From Ruminococcus sp. UBA4383 (lineage in GTDB: Bacteria > Bacillota > Clostridia > Oscillospirales > Ruminococcaceae): a DNA stretch of 11,053 nucleotides. The stretch lies in assembly GCA_002389995.1 (NCBI GenBank), contig DGRR01000034.1:1-11053 (forward strand), given 5' to 3'. Numbering within the stretch: the first letter of the stretch is position 1; every line of letters starts with the position of its first letter. Under the pieces are notes generated by a model. It saw nothing but the letters and a program-made list of their open reading frames with translations, ran no database searches and was not told where the DNA came from. This document shows positions 1 through 6,001 of this stretch, one piece after another. The translations under genes were made by a program, and so were the position numbers.

Positions 1-3
1 CAT
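1..3 (-). CDS. Start codon of a gene lying off the left edge (product unknown)
   Basis: Only the start is visible. Reading leftward, a strong Shine-Dalgarno sequence GAGGTGG (13-19) is followed by two possible ATG codons in different frames, at 7..5 (5-nt spacing) and 3..1 (9-nt spacing). The 9-nt spacing makes the second slightly more usual, but the choice cannot be settled. A full consensus promoter lies directly upstream, so a real gene is very likely, but nothing can be said about its product. Confidence 0.4.
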
Positions 4-19
4 TCATATATACCACCTC

Positions 20-55
20 AAAGCATATTATAACATAAATTCACAATATTGTCAA
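20..55 (-). promoter_or_regulatory. Consensus sigma-A promoter firing off the left edge
   Basis: On the minus strand, -35 TTGACA (50-55) and -10 TATAAT (27-32) are separated by exactly 17 bases, and the -10 is extended (TG one base upstream). Both hexamers match consensus. The predicted transcript start is near base 20, immediately ahead of the Shine-Dalgarno at 13-19, so the leader is very short. The 11-base palindrome TGTCAATGACA (50-60) covers the -35 and could be a repressor site. Confidence 0.8.
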
Positions 56-120
56 TGACAAAAACACAATTTCGTATTATATGACAAAAAAGATTATATA
101 TTTTTGTTATATCCTACAAT

Positions 121-149
121 ATAAAAAATCCCCTGCCGAACAGGAGATT
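121..149 (-). terminator. Rho-independent terminator of glgB
   Basis: Downstream of the glgB stop on the minus strand, AATCTCCTG pairs with CAGGGGATT (127-135 with 141-149; one G-U wobble) around a 5-nt TTCGG loop, and is followed by six T residues (plus-strand A run 123-128). On the plus strand only four T residues follow, so action in that direction would be weaker. Confidence 0.85.
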
Positions 150-156
150 TTCAGAA

Positions 157-1947
157 TTATTTATGAATTAAAAGAAACATTCTTCCGCTGTAAGGCGGGA
201 TATTCATGTCTATATGGTCATCATACTGTTTAAATTCCGTTTCTCCGTCAGGAGTTGAACCGCTGTAAAGCTGATTATCCGAATCGAGGAGGAGAACGGC
301 TTTATATTCCGAGCCGACTGTAACGGAATAGTCTTTCTGATACCAGTCCGAGAAATTCAGCACAGCGAGAATATCGCCGTCCGCACTTTTTCTTCTTATG
401 GCATAAACGCACCTGTCAGCGGAATTGCAGTCCTCCCACATGAAATTAGTCGGGTCATAGTCATAGTGGAGGGCGGTATATTTGAGATATATTTTGTTAA
501 GCTGTTTAATATATTCCCTGAAAGAGTCATGGAGGGGATATTTAAGCATATCCCAGTCCTGCTGTCTTTTCTCGTCCCATTCACGGAGCTGACCGAACTC
601 ATTGCCCATGAAATTCAATTTTTTGCCTGAATGGGCAATCATATACATATACATCGCCCTTGCCTGCGGAAATTTATCCTCATAGAAGCCGTTCATTTTC
701 TGTACGATAGTAGCTTTTCCGTGGACTACTTCATCATGGGACAATGGGAGTATATATTTTTCGTTAAAGAAATATAACATTGAAAAGGTAAGTTTATGAT
801 AATCTCTTGTCCTGTAAATGGGCGCACTCTGAAAGTATTCAAGGGTATCATGCATCCAGCCCAAATCCCATTTATAGTCGAATCCAAGACCACCGTCAAA
901 TACAGGGGCGGCAACTTTCGGATATGATGAAGAATCTTCTGCGGCAAGTATTGCGGAGGGGTGACGGGCTTTAAGACCGCTGTTCATATCTTTAAGGAAC
1001 TGTATGGCATATTTGTTTTCACCAAGGTATTCTTTACCGTTCCAGTAAATCATATTTCTTACAGCGTCCATTCTTATGCCGTCAAAATGATAGACTGAGA
1101 GCCAGTAATTGGCAGCAGACTGCAAAAATGAACGCACTTCACCCTTTGAGTGCATGAAATTTTTGCTTCCCCATTCGTTATATCCTGCATCATCATCGGG
1201 GAAATCATATAATTTAGTGCCGTCATATTCTGAAAGGGAATAATGGTCAACTGCAAAATGTACAGGTACAAAGTCCATTATAACGCCTATATTTTTCTTA
1301 TGGCATTTGTCAACCAGTTCCATAAGCTGAACAGGAGTTCCATATCTTGATGTAGGTGCGAAAAATCCTGTACTCTGATATCCCCATGATTCATCGCAGG
1401 GGTGTTCGCTCAGGGGCATTATTTCAACGAAATTATAGCCGTATTCGCAGAGATAATCGACAAGCATATCAGAAATTTCGGAATAGTCATACCAGCCGTT
1501 TTCATCTTCATCGGATTTTCTTTTCCATGAACCGAGATGAATTTCATAAATATTCATAGGCTTGTCACGGCAGTCAGTTCTGTTGTCAAGCCATTTTTTA
1601 TCGGTGAATTTATACTTTAAATTTCTTATCACAGAACAAGTGCCGGGGCGAACTTCCATGCCGAATCCGTAGGGGTCGCAGTGGTCAATAAATTTTCCTT
1701 CGCTGTCGTATATACGGTATTTGTATCGCATACCCTCCTTTGCATCGGGGCATAATATCTCGAAAAATCTTCCGTCTTCTACTCTGTTCATGGGAATATC
1801 CTCCCATTCGCTGAAATCTCCGATAAGGGATACACCAGAGGCATTAGGGGCATATGTTCTGAAAACAGTACCTTTATCCGTCAGATGCGCTCCGAAATAT
1901 TCATATGCTTCAAATTCGTCACCATTATAAAATGTATTTATATTCAT
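157..1947 (-). CDS. glgB: 1,4-alpha-glucan branching enzyme GlgB
   Basis: Cytoplasmic GH13 enzyme of glycogen synthesis: it cuts alpha-1,4-glucan chains and rejoins the piece through an alpha-1,6 bond. With the start used here it has 596 residues. An N-terminal CBM48-like beta domain (about 15-115) precedes a TIM-barrel catalytic domain and a C-terminal all-beta domain (about 490-596). The GH13 signatures are visible: region I DFVPVHF (D225, H230), region II GIRMDAV with nucleophile D294, region III AAEDSS with acid/base E337, and region IV LPLSHDEVVHGK (H404, D405, E406). The length is slightly below the roughly 630-730 residues of many GlgB proteins because the N-terminus is short. The start at 1947 has AAAGGA nine bases upstream; the frame stays open upstream to a TTG at 1995 and contains another ATG at 1965, but neither has a good ribosome site. 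It is a single-gene unit with its own promoter and terminator; no other glycogen genes are visible in the window. Confidence 0.95.
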   Translation of the reverse strand: MNINTFYNGDEFEAYEYFGAHLTDKGTVFRTYAPNASGVSLIGDFSEWEDIPMNRVEDGRFFEILCPDAKEGMRYKYRIYDSEGKFIDHCDPYGFGMEVRPGTCSVIRNLKYKFTDKKWLDNRTDCRDKPMNIYEIHLGSWKRKSDEDENGWYDYSEISDMLVDYLCEYGYNFVEIMPLSEHPCDESWGYQSTGFFAPTSRYGTPVQLMELVDKCHKKNIGVIMDFVPVHFAVDHYSLSEYDGTKLYDFPDDDAGYNEWGSKNFMHSKGEVRSFLQSAANYWLSVYHFDGIRMDAVRNMIYWNGKEYLGENKYAIQFLKDMNSGLKARHPSAILAAEDSSSYPKVAAPVFDGGLGFDYKWDLGWMHDTLEYFQSAPIYRTRDYHKLTFSMLYFFNEKYILPLSHDEVVHGKATIVQKMNGFYEDKFPQARAMYMYMIAHSGKKLNFMGNEFGQLREWDEKRQQDWDMLKYPLHDSFREYIKQLNKIYLKYTALHYDYDPTNFMWEDCNSADRCVYAIRRKSADGDILAVLNFSDWYQKDYSVTVGSEYKAVLLLDSDNQLYSGSTPDGETEFKQYDDHIDMNIPPYSGRMFLLIHK

Positions 1948-1977
1948 CAAAGCGTGTCCTTTCATTGAAATTATTGT

Positions 1978-2013
1978 TTGACAATGTCCGTCCAAAATAG
2001 TATAATACTATTA
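1978..2013 (+). promoter_or_regulatory. Promoter of the ABC-F gene
   Basis: Perfect consensus hexamers on the plus strand, TTGACA (1978-1983) and TATAAT (2001-2006), with a 17-base spacer. The predicted start is near 2013, leaving a leader of about 104 nt. This promoter physically overlaps the glgB promoter: the two -10 boxes are only three bases apart, so both cannot be occupied by polymerase at once. Confidence 0.8.
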
Positions 2014-2038
2014 TAACTGAAATTCATTTTATTTGCAA
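1996..2038 (-). promoter_or_regulatory. glgB promoter
   Basis: On the minus strand, -35 TTGCAA (2033-2038) and -10 TATAAT (2010-2015) have a 17-base spacer. The predicted start is near 2003, giving a leader of about 56 nt before the glgB ATG at 1947. The region just downstream of the -10 is a palindrome, AATAGTAT-A-ATACTATT (1996-2012), which is shared with the opposing promoter. Confidence 0.75.
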
Positions 2039-2087
2039 TATGCATTTTTATACAGCAATAACTTAACGAATCAAATAAAAAATGAAT
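2022..2087 (+). promoter_or_regulatory. Long imperfect stem in the ABC-F mRNA leader
   Basis: ATTCATTTTATTTG (2022-2035) is complementary to CAAATAAAAAATGAAT (2072-2087) except for a two-base A bulge, enclosing a 36-nt loop. It lies wholly within the predicted leader, and the Shine-Dalgarno AAGGGAG (2104-2110) follows 16 nt later. The stem is almost all A-U, so its stability is modest. No T run follows it, so it is not a terminator. A regulatory role is inferred only from position. Confidence 0.35.
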
Positions 2088-2116
2088 ATTATTATCAAAT
2101 GTAAAGGGAGTTTTCA

Positions 2117-4045
2117 ATGCTTGCAGGATTAACTAATATAAATAAATTTTATAACGGAAACCAGATTCTTAAAAATGTCTGTCTTAATATTGACGAAAAC
2201 GACAAAATAGGTCTTGTCGGAAAAAACGGCTGCGGTAAATCCACACTTCTCAAAATTCTCACAGGAAATGAAGAACCCGACAGGTTTACCGAAAAAGACG
2301 GTATTGTTTCGGTTGCATCAAAGACTACTATGGGCTACCTTAAACAAATGGGCGGTCTTGACAGCGACAAAACCATTATTGAAGAAATGCAGAGCGTCTT
2401 TGAACCTGTCCATAAGGCGATAGAAAGACTGCGTGAAATCGAAATCGAAATACAGTCGGGCGATAATTCCTCCGCTGACGAATATCAGCAGTTATCATCA
2501 TGGATTGAAGCAAATGACGGATATAACACGGACGTTAAAATAAAAATGATACTCAACGGAATGGGATTTTCTGAAAGTGAACTCAACCGCATTGTTTCAG
2601 GATTCAGCGGGGGCGAAAAGACAAGGCTTTCCATAGCAAAACTTCTCCTTGAAGAGCCTAATCTCCTGATTCTCGACGAGCCTACCAATCATCTTGACTT
2701 CAAAACTATCATGTGGCTTGAAGATTATCTTAAAACTTACAGGGGTGCAGTCCTTATAGTATCACATGACAGATATTTCCTTGACAGACTATGCACAAGC
2801 ATCTGCGAAATTGAAAGGGGAGTCCTTAAAAGATACAGGGGTAATTATTCCGCCTTTGTCCGTCAGCGTGAAGAAAATGATACCCGTCAGGAAAAAGAAT
2901 ATGAACTCCAGCAGAAACAAATCGCTAAAATGGAGGACTACGTTGCAAGAAATCTCGTCCGTGCATCTACTACCAAAATGGCTCAGAGCAGAAGAAAACA
3001 GCTCGAAAATATGGAACTCATAGAACGTCCCGTCCATGACAATAAATATGCAAAGATAAATTTCACCTACGCAGTCGAACCGCCCCTTGACGTCCTTAAA
3101 GTCAAAAATATTGATATCTCAGTAGGTACAGGCACACAGAAAAAAACTCTTGTCCCCGAAATAAGCTTTGAAGTCAGACGAGGCGACAAAATAGGCATAA
3201 TAGGCGATAACGGTATAGGTAAATCTACCCTCCTGAAAATAATTCAGGAACAGCTCCCGCATAAGGGCGTTGTCCGCTGGAACAGCAATATCAAAATATC
3301 ATATTTTGAACAGGAAAGCACTAATTTAAACAAGGAATTAACTGTAATGGAGGAACTTCACAGCCGTTATCCCTCCATGTCAGACCTTGAAGTCAGAAAC
3401 CTTCTCGCACAGGTAAGAATCACAGGCGAGAACGTTTTCAAGGAAACAGGCGTAATAAGCGGCGGCGAACGTGCAAAACTATGCTTTGCAATCATGATGC
3501 AGGAGCATGGAAATGTGCTTATCCTCGATGAGCCTACCAATCATCTTGACCTCTCATCAAAAGAAGCTATTGAAACAGCTATGGAGGAATATACAGGCAC
3601 GATAATTTTCGTATCACATGACAGATATCTGCTGAGTAAAATCGCAGACAGGTTAATTGAACTTACAAATAATTCCTACCGTATCCATGAATATGGATTT
3701 GAAAAATATCTTGATGTACTCCGTGAGGAGCAGGCTGCCGAGAAAAAATCTGCTGATGCTGAAAAATTTGCAAAGGCTGCCGAGGCTGCAAAGGAAAAAC
3801 AAATTAAATCCTACCGCAGTAAACAGCAGAGAAGTGCCGATGCCGCAAGAAAAAATGAAATGCGCCGCCTTGAAAATGAAATTGATGAGTTTCAGAAACA
3901 GATTGACGTTCTCACAGAAGAAATCTCTCACGAGGAAGTATATACAGACTATGAACTCATGAACTCAAAATGTGCCGAGATAGACCGCCTTAAACAATTG
4001 ATTGATGATGACTTTGAAAAACTTATTGAACTTGATGAGCAATAA
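2117..4045 (+). CDS. ABC-F family ATPase (YdiF-like translation factor)
   Basis: A 642-residue protein with two ABC ATPase cassettes in one chain and no membrane segments, which is the ABC-F (translation factor) plan. Cassette 1: Walker A GKNGCGKST (35-43), signature FSGGEKTR (163-170), Walker B LLILDEPTNHLD (183-194), switch H217. The linker (about 230-320), rich in charged residues, corresponds to the P-site tRNA-interacting region. Cassette 2: Walker A GDNGIGKST (363-371), signature ISGGERAK (447-454), Walker B VLILDEPTNHLD (467-478), H501. A basic then coiled-coil C-terminal tail (about 540-642) follows, as in YdiF/Uup-type members. All catalytic residues are intact. ABC-F proteins bind the ribosomal E site and relieve stalled translation; antibiotic-resistance members exist, but length and tail fit a housekeeping paralogue better. 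The start is supported by AAGGGAG six bases upstream. The exact subfamily is uncertain. Confidence 0.93.
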   Translation: MLAGLTNINKFYNGNQILKNVCLNIDENDKIGLVGKNGCGKSTLLKILTGNEEPDRFTEKDGIVSVASKTTMGYLKQMGGLDSDKTIIEEMQSVFEPVHKAIERLREIEIEIQSGDNSSADEYQQLSSWIEANDGYNTDVKIKMILNGMGFSESELNRIVSGFSGGEKTRLSIAKLLLEEPNLLILDEPTNHLDFKTIMWLEDYLKTYRGAVLIVSHDRYFLDRLCTSICEIERGVLKRYRGNYSAFVRQREENDTRQEKEYELQQKQIAKMEDYVARNLVRASTTKMAQSRRKQLENMELIERPVHDNKYAKINFTYAVEPPLDVLKVKNIDISVGTGTQKKTLVPEISFEVRRGDKIGIIGDNGIGKSTLLKIIQEQLPHKGVVRWNSNIKISYFEQESTNLNKELTVMEELHSRYPSMSDLEVRNLLAQVRITGENVFKETGVISGGERAKLCFAIMMQEHGNVLILDEPTNHLDLSSKEAIETAMEEYTGTIIFVSHDRYLLSKIADRLIELTNNSYRIHEYGFEKYLDVLREEQAAEKKSADAEKFAKAAEAAKEKQIKSYRSKQQRSADAARKNEMRRLENEIDEFQKQIDVLTEEISHEEVYTDYELMNSKCAEIDRLKQLIDDDFEKLIELDEQ

Positions 4046-4121
4046 TATACAATTATATTTTGTTGATATTGTGTGAAATTACTAAAAATTTGTTTTTTCT
4101 CGCTTTCAGACAAAAAAACTA

Positions 4122-4157
4122 TTGAAAAATTTTTCTGAATATGCTATAATATAGTCC
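4122..4157 (+). promoter_or_regulatory. Strong promoter of the ranthipeptide locus (scfA)
   Basis: -35 TTGAAA (4122-4127), a 17-base spacer, and a perfect -10 TATAAT (4145-4150) with an extended TGC just before it. The predicted start is about 4157, giving a leader of about 43 nt that ends in AGGAGG (4187-4192), seven bases from the scfA ATG. The leader can fold CACGG-AGTAA-CCGTG (4162-4176). A strong promoter combined with a near-ideal ribosome site fits an abundantly made small peptide. Confidence 0.82.
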
Positions 4158-4199
4158 AATACACGGAGTAACCGTGATTACTGTACAGGAGGATAAAAA

Positions 4200-4337
4200 A
4201 TGAAACACATCAGAACTATCAATAAGGCTAACCTCAAAGAGTCCGCTAAGAAGGGCGGCTGCGGTAAATGTCAGGCTTCATGTCAGTCAGCCTGCAAAAC
4301 ATCTTGCACTGTTGCTAACCAGAAGTGCGAAAAATAA
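4200..4337 (+). CDS. scfA: SCIFF ranthipeptide precursor (six cysteines in 45 residues)
   Basis: A 45-residue peptide with exactly six cysteines (C21, C24, C28, C32, C36, C43), starting MKHIRTINKANLKES and followed by a GGCGKCQ stretch. Both length and cysteine count match the definition of SCIFF (six cysteines in forty-five), the precursor of a widespread clostridial ranthipeptide. Residues 1-20 form the lysine-rich leader recognised by the maturase; residues 21-45 are the core. In the characterised homologue CteA a thioether was reported between a Cys and a Thr five residues on; C32 and T37 occupy that spacing here. The ribosome site AGGAGG lies seven bases upstream. The maturase gene is 1.65 kb downstream rather than adjacent, because a TIR-domain gene lies between them. 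A terminator hairpin follows at once, so a short abundant mRNA is expected. No exporter or protease for the peptide is visible nearby. Confidence 0.96.
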   Translation: MKHIRTINKANLKESAKKGGCGKCQASCQSACKTSCTVANQKCEK

Positions 4338-4359
4338 GCAAAAAGCTTGTTTGAAGAAT

Positions 4360-4391
4360 GAGCCTGTATGTCAGCATACGGCTCTTTTTTT
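4360..4391 (+). terminator. Terminator/attenuator between scfA and the TIR gene
   Basis: GAGCC and GTATG pair with CATAC and GGCTC (4360-4370 with 4375-4384), with one bulged T (4365) and a TCAG loop, followed by seven T residues (4385-4391). The form is that of a classical intrinsic terminator. No promoter is recognisable between it and the next gene at 4421, so downstream expression probably depends on read-through, which would make peptide mRNA far more abundant than TIR/maturase mRNA. Confidence 0.85.
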
Positions 4392-4420
4392 CTTAATTTT
4401 TATGGGGTAAGGGATTAATT

Positions 4421-6001
4421 ATGGTTTTCAATTGCAAAATGTGCGGGGCTAATCTCGAAATTATCAAAAATATGAGAATCTGTAAATGCGCTTACTGCGG
4501 GAGCTATCAGACTATCCCCGATATAAGTACCGAAAACAGACTGAATTTATTCAAAAAAGCTCACCGCCTGCGTTTCGACTGCGAATTTGACAAGGCTGCG
4601 GACGCTTACAGGGAAATAACAGATATATTCCCCGAGGAATCAGAGGCTTACTGGGGTCTTTGCCTTTGCAGATACGGTATAGAATATGTTGATGACCCGA
4701 AAACAGGTAAAAAAATTCCTACCTGTCACCGAACTGATTTCGAGAGAATTTATAATATCCCCGAATATTCAAAGGCTCTCAAATATGCTGACGAAATCAT
4801 GTATACTATCTATACCCGTGAGGCTGAAAAAATAGACGATATCCAGCAGCATATAATTTCGGTTTCCGCACAGGAAAAACCCTTCGATATTTTCATATGC
4901 TATAAGGAAACAGACGAAAACGGCAAAAGAACCGAGGATTCCTTTATCGCTCATGACCTATACAGCGCACTCACCAGAGAGGGCTATAAAGTTTTCTATG
5001 CCGCAGTCACACTCAAAGATAAACTGGGTACGGAATTTGAACCCTATATATTTTCCGCAATAAATTCCTCGCAGGCTATGATTTGTGTCGGAACTTCAAA
5101 CGATAATTTCAATGCCGTATGGGTAAGAAATGAATGGAGCAGATTTCTTGACCTCATGAAAGAGGACAAGAGCAGATTTATTATTCCGTGCTATAAAAAT
5201 ATGTCCGTCAGTCAGTTGCCGCAGGAATTGCAGGGCTTTCAGGCTCAGGATATGGAAAAATATGACGCTCAGACAAATATAGTAAAAAGTATCAGCGAAA
5301 TATTTTCAGTCGCATCAGATACTAAGGAACAGCTTAAATCCCTTTTCGCTCAGTACGAAATGCAGATGAAAAGCCAGCTCAATAAAATTCACAGGTATGA
5401 ACAGGAAAAACACGCACAGCTTGTAAATGAGAAATTAAACGCAGAAAATCTCTATAAACAGGAATATCAGTCCTATTCAACACCTCTTGTGCTTTCCATG
5501 TTCGGAGCAACTGTAATTTCTTCAGTGTTGACAGGGATTTTGACAGAGTTTGCTGATGACAACAGCTTGATATTAATTTCGGTTTCGTGGTTTATAGCTC
5601 TTGGATTAATACTTGCATTTCTCATACCGCCGAAATATAAGGCAAATAAAGAGGCTAAAAAACGGCTGTTCAAAAGACTCGCCTATGACGAAAATGCTGT
5701 CGATTATGAATCGGGAATGAAAAATCTGGTTCGGCGTGAAGAAGCTGTAAGAAAATATCAGAAAGAAAAAATTTCCGCAGAATCTGTTCTCGGAATATTA
5801 TTCATGCATTTTGTGATATTTGCCCCCTTTGCGGGACTCCTTACAACAAATATATTTAATACAGACCAGTTTATAAGCATATCATTCTGGGAAATTATCC
5901 CGTTGTTTGCGATAATCCCGTTTATTTTCAGGCATAACAAAAAGGCAAAACAAAGGTATTCAGACCGACTTGAAGGAAAGGATAATGATTATGATACATA
6001 A
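4421..6001 (+). CDS. TIR-domain membrane protein with N-terminal zinc-ribbon-like motif
   Basis: A 526-residue protein. Order of parts: a Cys4 zinc-ribbon-like motif (C5-x2-C8 and C23-x2-C26); a TPR-like helical stretch (about 42-90, including FDKAADAYREI); a TIR domain (about 154-295) with box 1 FDIFICY, the VFYAAVTL strand, and EFEPYI, whose E207 aligns by eye with the NADase glutamate of SARM1-type TIR domains, plus VRNEWSRF; a charged coiled coil (about 300-350); and two hydrophobic hairpins forming four likely membrane helices (about 353-375, 382-403, 454-477, 483-503) separated by a basic segment. There is no signal peptide, so the TIR part should face the cytoplasm. The start has AAGGG seven bases upstream. 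It sits between a ranthipeptide precursor and its maturase and overlaps scfB by 11 bases. TIR domains either cleave NAD or scaffold signalling; which applies here is unknown. The Zn-ribbon/TIR body resembles proteins of gut Firmicutes annotated only as TIR-domain proteins. Confidence 0.88.
   Translation: MVFNCKMCGANLEIIKNMRICKCAYCGSYQTIPDISTENRLNLFKKAHRLRFDCEFDKAADAYREITDIFPEESEAYWGLCLCRYGIEYVDDPKTGKKIPTCHRTDFERIYNIPEYSKALKYADEIMYTIYTREAEKIDDIQQHIISVSAQEKPFDIFICYKETDENGKRTEDSFIAHDLYSALTREGYKVFYAAVTLKDKLGTEFEPYIFSAINSSQAMICVGTSNDNFNAVWVRNEWSRFLDLMKEDKSRFIIPCYKNMSVSQLPQELQGFQAQDMEKYDAQTNIVKSISEIFSVASDTKEQLKSLFAQYEMQMKSQLNKIHRYEQEKHAQLVNEKLNAENLYKQEYQSYSTPLVLSMFGATVISSVLTGILTEFADDNSLILISVSWFIALGLILAFLIPPKYKANKEAKKRLFKRLAYDENAVDYESGMKNLVRREEAVRKYQKEKISAESVLGILFMHFVIFAPFAGLLTTNIFNTDQFISISFWEIIPLFAIIPFIFRHNKKAKQRYSDRLEGKDNDYDT

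Noticed and set aside
1948..1995. Upstream extension of glgB to a TTG at 1995 or ATG at 1965
   Set aside because: Neither has a ribosome site; the ATG at 1947 has AAAGGA at good spacing, and the extension does not look like conserved GlgB sequence. The TTG would lie within a few bases of the predicted transcript start.
2040..2130. Short upstream ORFs in the ABC-F leader (ATG 2040, 8 codons; ATG 2082, 16 codons overlapping the start)
   Set aside because: Neither is preceded by a Shine-Dalgarno sequence, so leader-peptide attenuation is not supported.
2117..4045. ABC-F gene as an antibiotic-resistance determinant
   Set aside because: Length, YdiF-like coiled-coil tail and the chromosomal housekeeping context fit a native translation factor; no mobile-element signs are present.
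4044..4060. Hairpin AATATA-CAAT-TATATT after the ABC-F stop codon as a terminator
   Set aside because: The stem contains only A-T pairs and only a very short T run follows; too weak to call.
4124..4135. GAAAAATTTTTC palindrome over the scfA -35 as an operator
   Set aside because: Low-complexity A/T tract of a kind common in this sequence; no second half-site or repeat elsewhere in the window supports it.
5970..5990. TTG (5970) or ATG (5985) as the scfB start
   Set aside because: The family N-terminus begins MIHK(F/Y)KLxG, matching 5991. The TTG codon lies upstream of the AAGGAAAGG site itself, and 5985 is too close to the end of that site.
4421..6001. TIR gene as part of a Thoeris or similar known anti-phage system
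   Set aside because: No SLOG, SIR2 or Macro partner, STALD effector or other defence gene lies nearby; the neighbours are ranthipeptide genes.
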